DNA of 5,228 nucleotides, taken from assembly GCA_027028805.1 (NCBI GenBank), contig JALVHX010000076.1, positions 1-5,228 of the forward strand, read 5' to 3'. Below are positions 1 through 5,228 of this stretch, in pieces. A program made the translations under genes and the position numbers. How positions within the stretch are numbered: position 1 is the stretch's first letter; each line of letters begins with the position of its first letter. Under the pieces are notes generated by a model. The model saw only the letters and a list, made by a program, of their open reading frames with translations, ran no database searches and was not told where the DNA came from. Source of the DNA: Desulfurococcales archaeon. Its GTDB lineage: Archaea; Thermoproteota; Thermoprotei_A; Sulfolobales; Desulfurococcaceae.

Positions 1-878
1 GCAAGACAACGTTGCTGGCTTCAATAATAGAGAATATCTATATTAAAGAAGACATGGGGTTTGTTGCCGTAGACTTTAAAGGAGATCTTGTCGCGCTGCT
101 CAAGCATCTCGGGGTACCAGTTATTAGTATAGACAAATATCCTGTCAACATATTGATAAGGCCGAGGCAAATATCTAGTGCTGACTGGGGGCTAATGCTC
201 TCCGATCTCCTAGCCAAGGTATTTATAATAGAACGTTCGAAGATCTCGCAAATACTGTCATCGGTATTTGTGAATGACCCTATGAGGCCTCCGAGCGCCG
301 AGGAAATATTAACCGATAAGTCGTTATCAGTTCTCGCCCCCGTTATAGAGTTAGCTACAACGATGCCGCGCTATGATGATATAATTAATTTGCTTAAGAA
401 ACAGGTTATAGTAGACTCCTCCCGTGGAGGAACAGCGCTTCAAAACATGTATGCTGGTATAATAATATTTCTCGCAAAGACGGCTCTTATGCACAACGCT
501 GGTATGCGGCTTGTGGTTATAGACGAGGCTTGGAGAATCGCTTCCCTAGAAACCGTTATAGAGCTTGTAAAAGAGGGCAGAAGCCGTGGCATAGGAGTTG
601 TGTTGGCAACACAGAACATAGAGGACATCCCGACAGAGATAATAGATAATACGCATACATTAATAGTTTTCGGAACACACAACGATGACTATATAGATAA
701 GGTTAGGAGAAAACTAGGGCTAGCAAAACACATAGTTTCTAAACTGAAATACCTCGACATAGGCGAAGCAATGCTAGTTAATATGCTGGATCCGCATCCC
801 ATGATAGTAAAAATAAGGCCTCCGCTTATACTAGAAAACACGTTGCTATCTGAGGTGATGAAAGGTGGGCTTACCTGA
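1..878 (+). CDS. HerA/VirB4-like P-loop ATPase, C-terminal part (5' end outside window)
   Basis: The reading frame is open to the left edge. The first full codons (from base 3) read K-T-T-L-L, and the split codon before them ends in GC, fitting a Gly, so the window cuts the GKT core of a Walker A motif. The TTG at 12 is therefore not a credible start. Counting from base 3, 291 residues are visible: a D-F-K-G-D strand motif (24-28) as in HerA/TraG/VirB4 ATPases, a Walker B with VVIDEAW (171-177, bases 513-533), and a LATQN sensor-like motif (201-205, bases 603-617). An IVFGTHNDD segment and a GEAMLV strand near the end follow the usual tail of the family. Such proteins are hexameric ATPases that move DNA or, in VirB4 relatives, power secretion or pili. 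No nurA, mre11 or rad50 is seen beside it, so it is probably a paralogue rather than the DNA-repair HerA. Family assignment is firm; the specific role is unknown. The stop lies inside a candidate sRNA. Confidence 0.85.
   Translation, partial: KTTLLASIIENIYIKEDMGFVAVDFKGDLVALLKHLGVPVISIDKYPVNILIRPRQISSADWGLMLSDLLAKVFIIERSKISQILSSVFVNDPMRPPSAEEILTDKSLSVLAPVIELATTMPRYDDIINLLKKQVIVDSSRGGTALQNMYAGIIIFLAKTALMHNAGMRLVVIDEAWRIASLETVIELVKEGRSRGIGVVLATQNIEDIPTEIIDNTHTLIVFGTHNDDYIDKVRRKLGLAKHIVSKLKYLDIGEAMLVNMLDPHPMIVKIRPPLILENTLLSEVMKGGLT
825..832 (+). promoter_or_regulatory. TATA-like box for the candidate C/D sRNA
   Basis: The bases CTTATACT lie inside the ATPase gene, about 25 bases before the proposed 5' end of the C/D box RNA. 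That is the normal distance between an archaeal TATA box and its start site. The match is short and sits in coding sequence, so it could be chance; processing from the ATPase mRNA is the alternative. Confidence 0.35.
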
Positions 879-914
879 GCAGGAACGCGATGAAGAGTGC
901 GGTCGTAGCTGAGT
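853..914 (+). ncRNA. Candidate C/D box sRNA (2'-O-methylation guide)
   Basis: Four boxes occur in the correct order and spacing. Box C is GTGATGA (855-861, exact match to RUGAUGA). Box D' is CTGA (875-878). Box C' is GCGATGA (887-893, one mismatch). Box D is CTGA (909-912). The C-D' gap is 13 bases, D'-C' is 8 and C'-D is 15, close to the compact archaeal layout (roughly 12 bases per guide). By the box+5 rule the D' guide (862-874) would direct methylation of a G in a target reading GUAAGCCCACCUU, and the D guide (894-908) a G in CUACGACCGCACUCU; I could not identify either target. Such RNAs bind L7Ae, Nop5 and fibrillarin. The short terminal stem next to C and D is weak. The gene overlaps the ATPase 3' end, and box D' contains its stop codon. 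Ends are approximate. Confidence 0.68.
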
Positions 915-970
915 GGCATGTGTTTAATTCACTTTACGGAACCGAGTAGGGCTCCTAGAGACTAGCTTTG

Positions 971-978
971 CTTTATAA
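971..978 (+). promoter_or_regulatory. TATA-like box upstream of the methyltransferase (distal option)
   Basis: CTTTATAA is a good match to the archaeal box A. Transcription would be expected near base 1000, giving a leader of roughly 40 to 75 bases depending on which start codon is used. A second candidate lies at 1011-1019. Confidence 0.4.
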
Positions 979-1010
979 TCAATAGAGAGAAAAGAGTAAT
1001 GTATATTTAG

Positions 1011-1019
1011 GATATAAAT
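1011..1019 (+). promoter_or_regulatory. TATA-like box upstream of the methyltransferase (proximal option)
   Basis: GATATAAAT lies about 25 bases before the ATG at 1038. A transcript from it would begin almost at that ATG and be nearly leaderless, which is common for first genes in Crenarchaea and would explain why no Shine-Dalgarno precedes 1038. Alternatively it would give a 35-base leader for the ATG at 1075. Confidence 0.45.
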
Positions 1020-1037
1020 CTCGAGTAGAGAACTGAT

Positions 1038-2060
1038 ATGTCTATATGGATAGAAATGGGGGTGGACAAGAAAAATGGGGGGAAGACAAAGGACAAGCAT
1101 ATTCTTTACAAAGCATCGAGAAGAGCAGACGCAGGGGAGGAAGCGGGAAGAGAGACGCGGGAAGAGAGGCAAGTCGAGGTAAATATTATATCCAAACGCC
1201 TTGTTCCCCTTAGGATCGTGGTACCTACATCTATTCTTGAAACCGAGCCCACGCTTCTTTTAAAAACACTCACAGCATCGTATCTTATCCGCGCTGCGGC
1301 GGTTTTCCGCGTAGAAGACGTTATTATTTATAACGATGGCTCATTGGATGGGGAGAAACACAGGGTCTATGCTAGGATTATAGAGGATGTCCACAAATAT
1401 CTTATAACGCCTCCTTATCTGCGAAGAATCCTTATTCCGATAAAGAAAAACCTACGCTATATAGGTGCGGCGCCGCCTCTTAGAATAAATATCTTTGATG
1501 TATCGGGAAAACCCAGACTTGGCGAAATAAGACTAGGCTACGTGCTCGGGGATAGAGGTAATAGTGGGCCATACAGGGTTCTTCTGGGGGATGTCGTTGC
1601 TTATCGATTACGCGGATATAGGGGGGATCCTGGAAAGTTTATTATTGTTCGTATAAAATCTACAAGACCTCCCGTGGCAGTCTATGAGCAAAGCCTTGAC
1701 AAAGATGTTTATAAGGGCCCAAGGCTTACTGTTGTGGAGAAATTATTAGACGCGATTAGACATGTTCGTGATAAAGAGTGTCTACTCATTGCTACAAGTA
1801 GATGGGGTTCTCCGGCGACCCCTGGCTTCCTGTGTAATCGCTTTACCAGAATTCTTTATAAAAATAGAAAGGGGTGTGTCTCAGTATTCTTCGGAGGGCC
1901 GAGGCGCGGCCTCTATGAGATCGCTGAGCGCGAGGGATATGTTCTCGATGATATAATGGATTATGTGTTGAATACCATAATACAGCAGGGTGTAAGAACG
2001 GTTAGAACCCTGGAGGCCGTGTATGCCACACTAGCTTTAATAAACCCGTTTATACCTTAG
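1038..2060 (+). CDS. SPOUT-class putative RNA methyltransferase (COG2106/SPOUT1 family)
   Basis: The 340-residue product matches the family of Methanothermobacter MTH1 and human SPOUT1 (C9orf114), whose human member is catalogued as an rRNA uridine-N3 methyltransferase. Family landmarks are LRIVVPTSIL (58-67, first strand), YLRRILIP (127-134), TSRWGS (253-258), the knot motif VFFGGPRRGL (283-292) and NTIIQQGVRTVRTLEA (312-327), the SAM-binding trefoil-knot end. The region between about 150 and 220 should be the inserted beta-barrel RNA-binding domain. The gene lies just before rpl3, as MTH1 does in Methanothermobacter, which supports a ribosome role; the substrate is inferred. Residues 1-46 are a Lys/Arg/Glu-rich extension absent from MTH1 as I recall it. 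Other in-frame starts are ATG 1056, GTG 1062 and GTG 1218; the last would remove the first strand. A 14-bp duplication at 1143-1170 makes the start uncertain. Body confidence is high; start confidence is modest. Confidence 0.9.
   Translation: MSIWIEMGVDKKNGGKTKDKHILYKASRRADAGEEAGRETREERQVEVNIISKRLVPLRIVVPTSILETEPTLLLKTLTASYLIRAAAVFRVEDVIIYNDGSLDGEKHRVYARIIEDVHKYLITPPYLRRILIPIKKNLRYIGAAPPLRINIFDVSGKPRLGEIRLGYVLGDRGNSGPYRVLLGDVVAYRLRGYRGDPGKFIIVRIKSTRPPVAVYEQSLDKDVYKGPRLTVVEKLLDAIRHVRDKECLLIATSRWGSPATPGFLCNRFTRILYKNRKGCVSVFFGGPRRGLYEIAEREGYVLDDIMDYVLNTIIQQGVRTVRTLEAVYATLALINPFIP
1143..1170 (+). repeat. 14-bp tandem duplication in the methyltransferase N-terminal region
   Basis: Two adjacent 14-base units, GCGGGAAGAGAGAC (1143-1156) and GCGGGAAGAGAGGC (1157-1170), differ at one position. 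The unit length is not a multiple of three, so gain or loss of one copy shifts the reading frame. It lies in a purine-rich stretch (about 1046-1180). Confidence 0.85.
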
Positions 2061-2113
2061 ATTATGAAAACACCCTGAAGTATACGACACGTGTGCCGTG
2101 GTGACCGAATAGG

Positions 2114-2122
2114 TTTTAATAA
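2114..2122 (+). promoter_or_regulatory. Promoter (TATA box) of the rpl3 operon
   Basis: TTTTAATAA follows a purine-rich GAATAGG stretch that could act as the TFB recognition element. Transcription would start near 2140-2145, giving a leader of about 25 bases that contains the rpl3 Shine-Dalgarno. This implies that the ribosomal genes can be transcribed independently of the methyltransferase gene. A short inverted repeat flanks the box. Confidence 0.55.
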
Positions 2123-2154
2123 CTCACCGTGTGTGTAGTGTTAGTGGATACGAC

Positions 2155-2162
2155 GAGGGGGG
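2155..2162 (+). promoter_or_regulatory. Shine-Dalgarno of rpl3 (G-rich)
   Basis: GAGGGGGG ends six bases before the ATG at 2169. It pairs partly with the CCUCC of the 16S 3' end and supports that start, although it is not the perfect GGAGGTG used before rpl4. Confidence 0.6.
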
Positions 2163-2168
2163 CTTAGA

Positions 2169-3341
2169 ATGGGTCATAGAAAGAAATCAGCGCCACGCAG
2201 AGGAAGCCTGGGTGTAAGGCCGCGTAAGCGTGCTGCACGCCTGGTTCCCCGTGTCAGAAGCTGGCCTGATCCCGCTATAAGTCAGCCGATGCTTCTAGGG
2301 TACCTGGCATATAAGGCTGGTATGACTCATGCTATAATAATCGATGATAGGCCGCACTCCAGAACTAGTGGAAAGGAGATATTTGTACCTATAACAGTGC
2401 TAGAGGCGCCGCCCATAATAGTGCTTGGGGCACGGTTCTATAAATACAGTATATCGGCGGGCGGCCTCTTATCTATAGGCGATGTTGTTAGAAGTCCGGT
2501 AGATGGACTAGTAAAGGTTGCCGAGATGTTTAAGGATAACGAATTCGTTGGTCTAACGGAAAGAGAGCTCGTCAAGAAATATCTTCATGGTCTAAGAAAG
2601 AGGCTTCCTAGTCTGGTTAAACCCGATAAGTCCAGCGAGTATGGCTATGCTTTTATTGAGAAAGACTGGGAGGCTAGGCTCGATAAGCTGGCAAGCGGCG
2701 ACATAAGGGATGTAAGAGTACTTGTATCCACTATCCCTGTTCTTACAGGAATAGGAAAGAAGGCGCCCGAGTTGCTAGAGATCAGGGTCGGTGGCGGAAC
2801 AATAGAGGACCGGGTTAAATATATTAAAAATATACTAGGCGGCGCGCTCACCGTGAGAGACGTGCTCTCTGGGCCAATTAAGCAGGGCGAGGAAATAAAG
2901 TTGTTCAGTGAGGGAGGATACGCGGATGTCATAGGGGTAACTAAGGGTAAGGGGTTCCAGGGCGTTATAAAGAGATTTGGCGTTAAGGAGTTGCCACGTT
3001 GGCATAAGCATAGGAAAGGTAGTAGAAAAATAGGTGCTAGGAGCTACGGAAGCGGCGTTATGGCAACCACTCCGCAGGCTGGCCAAATGGGCTATCATAG
3101 GCGCACGGATTATAACAAGAGGATCATAAAGACGGGTGAGAACGGTTTAGAAGTAACCCCCAAAGGAGGATTTGTTGGCTACGGCATTGTGAGAACTCAT
3201 TATGTTCTTCTCCACGGCTCCGTGATGGGGCCTCGTAAACGCGTCGTGGTGCTCAGATATCCCATTAGGCCTCCAGATTGGGTGCCCGAATCCGCGCCCC
3301 AGATAGTGTATCTAAGCCTATCCAGCAAGCAAGGCGTGTGA
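2169..3341 (+). CDS. rpl3: Large ribosomal subunit protein L3 (uL3), archaeal type
   Basis: uL3 binds the 3' domain of 23S rRNA early in assembly, and its extended loop reaches toward the peptidyl transferase centre. The 390-residue product begins [20 protein letters not shown], the basic N-terminal tail typical of archaeal and eukaryotic L3, followed by [13 protein letters not shown] (43-55) and the beta-barrel core. The signature region is [20 protein letters not shown] (253-272), then [17 protein letters not shown] (276-292, containing the tip Trp-His), [15 protein letters not shown] (305-319) and [10 protein letters not shown] (349-358). The ATG is supported by the G-rich Shine-Dalgarno before it and by the conserved N-terminus. 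It is a little longer than many archaeal L3 proteins, with a loop at about 120-175 and a C-terminal tail. It is the first gene of the operon, 19 bases before rpl4. Confidence 0.98.
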   Translation: MGHRKKSAPRRGSLGVRPRKRAARLVPRVRSWPDPAISQPMLLGYLAYKAGMTHAIIIDDRPHSRTSGKEIFVPITVLEAPPIIVLGARFYKYSISAGGLLSIGDVVRSPVDGLVKVAEMFKDNEFVGLTERELVKKYLHGLRKRLPSLVKPDKSSEYGYAFIEKDWEARLDKLASGDIRDVRVLVSTIPVLTGIGKKAPELLEIRVGGGTIEDRVKYIKNILGGALTVRDVLSGPIKQGEEIKLFSEGGYADVIGVTKGKGFQGVIKRFGVKELPRWHKHRKGSRKIGARSYGSGVMATTPQAGQMGYHRRTDYNKRIIKTGENGLEVTPKGGFVGYGIVRTHYVLLHGSVMGPRKRVVVLRYPIRPPDWVPESAPQIVYLSLSSKQGV

Positions 3342-3346
3342 CAGGG

Positions 3347-3353
3347 GGAGGTG
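3347..3353 (+). promoter_or_regulatory. Shine-Dalgarno of rpl4
   Basis: GGAGGTG matches the complement of the archaeal 16S 3' end perfectly and stands seven bases before the ATG at 3361. It fixes the rpl4 start and links its translation to the rpl3 transcript. Confidence 0.8.
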
Positions 3354-3360
3354 CTGATTC

Positions 3361-4176
3361 ATGGTGTGGCGGATCCAGGTTGCTACGAGGCTTGAGGCGA
3401 AAAAGACCAGTGTTTACGGAGTGGACGGTGAAGTTATAGAGGAATATAGGCTTCCACCCATATTTTCGCTCCCCGTGAGAAAGGATCTTATACGGCGGGC
3501 GTTTTTATCGGAGTTTACTGCAAGGCTTCAGCCCAAGGGCCGCGATCCATTAGCAGGTAAGAGAACCACCGCAAGAAGCTGGGGCGTAGGACGCGGTATA
3601 GCGCGTGTTCCTCGCCTCCCCAACGGGACGGCAGCCTTTATATCATTTGCAAGAGGCGGTCACGCAGCATTTCCCCCGCGTCCAGATAGGCGGATCCATG
3701 AGAGAGTTAATAAAAAGGAACGAGCATATGCTACGGCCTCCGCTATTGCCGCGACAGCTGTAGAAGAGCTTGTCAGGTCCCGGGGCCACGTCTTTTCTTC
3801 GCCTAACATCCCATTAGTGATAACCAGCGATGTCGAGGAAAAAATAGCTAGGACAAGGGATACACGGGTTTTCCTAGAGAAACTCGGTGTGTGGAGCGAT
3901 ATAGAGAGAGCGGCACGGGGTACCAGGATAAGGAGCGGTAAGGGTAAAATGAGAGGTAGGAGATACGTTGAGCCCCGCAGCGTGTTATTTGTATTGACGA
4001 GTTTAAGAAAACCATTAGCATTGGCTGTTAGGAATCTCCCGGGCGTAGATGTGGCCACGCCGGCTAATCTGAGCGTACTGCATCTAGCTCCCGGTGGCGA
4101 GCCGGGGAGGCTTACTGTCTTTACAAAGGAGGCTTTGGAGGAGATTGCGGCTAAGTACGAGGTGACGGGTATATGA
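3361..4176 (+). CDS. rpl4: Large ribosomal subunit protein L4 (uL4, L1e/L4e type)
   Basis: uL4 sits on domain I of 23S rRNA, and its long internal loop lines the nascent peptide tunnel. The 271-residue product has the normal archaeal length. The diagnostic loop lies at about 45-118: a Lys/Arg/Gly-rich stretch with [19 protein letters not shown] (71-89), then [22 protein letters not shown] (99-120, shown in the family as the tunnel loop end), followed by the helix [13 protein letters not shown] (121-133). A second basic patch, [14 protein letters not shown] (189-202), is also typical. The C-terminal part, [21 protein letters not shown] (239-259), closes the globular domain. The start follows a perfect Shine-Dalgarno. 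The stop TGA overlaps the ATG of rpl23 by four bases (ATGA), so the two are probably translationally coupled. No oddity is seen. Confidence 0.98.
   Translation: MVWRIQVATRLEAKKTSVYGVDGEVIEEYRLPPIFSLPVRKDLIRRAFLSEFTARLQPKGRDPLAGKRTTARSWGVGRGIARVPRLPNGTAAFISFARGGHAAFPPRPDRRIHERVNKKERAYATASAIAATAVEELVRSRGHVFSSPNIPLVITSDVEEKIARTRDTRVFLEKLGVWSDIERAARGTRIRSGKGKMRGRRYVEPRSVLFVLTSLRKPLALAVRNLPGVDVATPANLSVLHLAPGGEPGRLTVFTKEALEEIAAKYEVTGI
4159..4165 (+). promoter_or_regulatory. Shine-Dalgarno of rpl23 inside rpl4
   Basis: GAGGTGA lies in the last rpl4 codons, seven bases before the overlapping ATG at 4173. It selects that start and fits coupled translation of rpl4 and rpl23. Confidence 0.75.
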
Positions 4177-4439
4177 CGCTGGATATATATAAGATAATTA
4201 TACGGCCGCTGCATACAGAAAAAGCGATCAACTATATAGAGAACGAGAATACGCTTGTATTCATAGTCGATAGAAGCGCCACGAAACATGATATTAAAAG
4301 AGCTGTGGAGACGCTATTTGATGTAAAAGTAGTTAAGGTACGTACACTGATAACTCCTAGGGGGGAAAAGAAGGCCTACGTAAAACTTGCTCCAGAATAT
4401 AAGGCGAGCGAAATCGCGGCTCATCTAGGGTTAATATAG
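4173..4439 (+). CDS. rpl23: Large ribosomal subunit protein L23 (uL23)
   Basis: uL23 binds domain III of 23S rRNA beside the exit of the peptide tunnel, where it forms part of the docking site for signal recognition particle and other nascent-chain factors. The 88-residue product is close to the usual archaeal length and lacks the long loop of bacterial L23. Hallmarks are [15 protein letters not shown] (9-23), the strand [21 protein letters not shown] (26-46), [20 protein letters not shown] (51-70), where a conserved basic hairpin contacts rRNA, and the C-terminal helix [11 protein letters not shown] (78-88). The start is fixed by the in-gene Shine-Dalgarno at 4159 and by the ATGA overlap with rpl4. 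It is followed 19 bases later by rpl2. Confidence 0.97.
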   Translation: MTLDIYKIIIRPLHTEKAINYIENENTLVFIVDRSATKHDIKRAVETLFDVKVVKVRTLITPRGEKKAYVKLAPEYKASEIAAHLGLI

Positions 4440-4443
4440 CCTT

Positions 4444-4452
4444 AAGGGGGGT
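4444..4452 (+). promoter_or_regulatory. G-rich Shine-Dalgarno of rpl2
   Basis: The bases AAGGGGGGT precede the ATG at 4459 by six bases. Like the site before rpl3 it is a G run rather than GGAGGTG, so pairing with the 16S tail is partial. It supports the chosen start. Confidence 0.55.
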
Positions 4453-4458
4453 ATTGTT

Positions 4459-5178
4459 ATGGGTAAGCGTATACTTCCCCAAAGAATGGGGCGCGGCTCA
4501 CCAACATTCCGTAATAGGGGCCACTTACGTGTAGCTCCGGCGCATTATCCTCCTTATCACATAGGGGAAACTATTCGCGGCAGAGTAGTCGATCTCATCC
4601 ATGATCCGGGACGATGGGTTCCGTTAGCCAAAATTGTGCTAGAAAACGGTGATGTATTCTATACGCCTGCTGTGGAGGGGCTTTATGTAGGAAAGGTCAT
4701 CGAGATCGGGCCAGGCGCATCAATAGACAATGGAAACATTCTTCCACTAGGAAACATTCCCGAGGGAACACAGGTATCAAACATAGAGCTAAGACCAGGT
4801 GATGGCGGCAAGCTCGTGCGAAGCTCTGGAGCCTATGCTCTCATAGTGGGCAGAGCGCCAGGCAAGACGTTGGTTCAGCTTCCAAGCGGAAAGATAAAAG
4901 ATATACCCAATAATGCCCGTGCAACTATAGGCGTTATGGCGGGAGGAGGGCGTCCCGAGAAGCCGCTGCTTAAAGCCGGAGCGGCCTATCACAAATGGCG
5001 GGTAAAGGCGAAGAAATGGCCTAAGGTTCGCGGAGTCGCCATGAACGCTGTGAGCCATCCCCATGGAGGAGGGAGCCATCAGAGTGTATCGCATCCGTCA
5101 ACTGTCGCTAGAACAACGCCTCCTGGGAGGAAAGTTGGACATATAGCTGCTAGGAGGACTGGTAGAAGAAAGGGATAA
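4459..5178 (+). CDS. rpl2: Large ribosomal subunit protein L2 (uL2, L8e type)
   Basis: uL2 is needed for subunit association and for peptidyl transferase centre organisation. The 239-residue product begins MGKRILPQRMGRGSPTFRNR, the archaeal N-terminus that enters rRNA. An OB-fold domain follows (about 36-110, with GRVVDLIHDPGR at 41-52), then an SH3-like domain (about 112-175, with SGAYALIVGRAPGKTLVQLP at 123-142). The C-terminal extension RGVAMNAVSHPHGGGSHQ (191-208) carries the near-invariant HPHGGG motif, which includes the functionally important His of L2. It ends VGHIAARRTGRRKG (226-239), as is usual for the family. Many archaeal relatives read MNPVDHPHGGG; here it is MNAVSHPHGGG, a small variation. 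Length and start are normal. Only 50 bases follow in the window; the usual next gene, rps19, is not seen. Confidence 0.98.
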   Translation: MGKRILPQRMGRGSPTFRNRGHLRVAPAHYPPYHIGETIRGRVVDLIHDPGRWVPLAKIVLENGDVFYTPAVEGLYVGKVIEIGPGASIDNGNILPLGNIPEGTQVSNIELRPGDGGKLVRSSGAYALIVGRAPGKTLVQLPSGKIKDIPNNARATIGVMAGGGRPEKPLLKAGAAYHKWRVKAKKWPKVRGVAMNAVSHPHGGGSHQSVSHPSTVARTTPPGRKVGHIAARRTGRRKG

Positions 5179-5180
5179 TA

Positions 5181-5199
5181 GTTTTTGTATATAGTTTTT
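5181..5199 (+). terminator. Poly-T terminator after rpl2
   Basis: Two T5 runs (5182-5186 and 5195-5199) follow the rpl2 stop within 20 bases. Archaeal RNA polymerase terminates at such T-rich tracts without a hairpin, so the rpl3-rpl2 transcript may end here at least in part. Confidence 0.5.
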
Positions 5200-5220
5200 A
5201 ATATAAATGGCTTTATTTAT
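5197..5220. promoter_or_regulatory. A/T-rich TATA-like stretch at the window end
   Basis: TTTAATATAAAT and then CTTTATTTAT resemble archaeal TATA boxes and could start transcription of a gene to the right. Downstream sequence is not available. The composition is so A/T-rich that such matches are expected by chance, and a reverse-strand reading is equally possible. Confidence 0.3.
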
Positions 5221-5228
5221 CATTAATA

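Noticed and set aside
12..14. TTG as start codon of the ATPase
   Set aside because: The frame is open to the left edge and encodes the end of a Walker A motif before this codon, so the real start is outside the window.
373..379. Exact box C (ATGATGA) inside the ATPase gene
   Set aside because: No CTGA follows at a usable distance, so it is not a C/D RNA.
898..960. tRNA-like start, with a D-arm-like stretch TAGCTGAGTGGCA
   Set aside because: The D stem does not close, no T-arm GTTCGAATCC is present and no acceptor partner is found. The stretch is better explained by the C'-D part of the sRNA.
924..1172. Reverse-strand open frame of 82 codons over the gap and methyltransferase start
   Set aside because: No motif or initiation signal; it arises from the purine-rich strand bias of the region.
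1804..1822. GGGG...CCCC hairpin in the methyltransferase gene
   Set aside because: It lies in the conserved coding region and is explained by the codons; nothing suggests a regulatory role.
2061..2078. Possible C and D boxes (ATTATGA, CTGA) after the methyltransferase
   Set aside because: Box C has a mismatch, the spacing is only 7 bases, and no C' or second D box follows.
3660..4289. Long antisense open frame of 209 codons over rpl4 and rpl23
   Set aside because: It lies opposite two unmistakable ribosomal protein genes, has no recognisable motif and no promoter or Shine-Dalgarno; it is a mirror of their codon bias.

Overview
The window looks like part of a hyperthermophilic crenarchaeal chromosome, probably Desulfurococcales-like. 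The ribosomal proteins are of the archaeal/eukaryotic type. Codons are rich in AGG, AGA and ATA, promoters are TATA-box-like, and GGAGGTG Shine-Dalgarno sites are present. The gene order SPOUT methyltransferase - L3 - L4 - L23 - L2 is the classic start of the archaeal S10-type ribosomal superoperon. I cannot name the species from sequence alone. All genes are on the + strand.

Positions 1-878 hold the C-terminal part of a HerA/VirB4-like P-loop ATPase, cut by the window edge inside its Walker A motif. A good candidate C/D box guide sRNA (about 853-914) overlaps the last codons and stop of this gene and runs into the 159-base gap that follows. That gap also carries TATA-like elements for the next gene. 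Positions 1038-2060 encode a SPOUT-class putative RNA methyltransferase (COG2106/SPOUT1 family). Its charged N-terminal extension contains a 14-bp tandem duplication that changes the reading frame, so the true start is uncertain.

A 108-base gap with a TATA-like box and a G-rich Shine-Dalgarno leads into a tight ribosomal operon: rpl3 (2169-3341), rpl4 (3361-4176), rpl23 (4173-4439) and rpl2 (4459-5178). Gaps between its genes are 19 bases, a 4-base overlap, and 19 bases. These four proteins are early-assembling or core components of the large subunit; L23 lies at the tunnel exit, and L2 and L3 lie near the peptidyl transferase centre. After rpl2 the sequence becomes very T/A-rich, with two T5 runs suggesting a terminator. 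No rps19 start is visible before the window ends.

The window combines ribosomal proteins, a putative RNA methyltransferase and a candidate 2'-O-methylation guide RNA, so most of it serves ribosome or RNA maturation. The ATPase is the outlier. I see no mobile element, CRISPR array, tRNA or rRNA, and no wholly new system. The most notable items are the unlisted sRNA and the duplication at the methyltransferase start.
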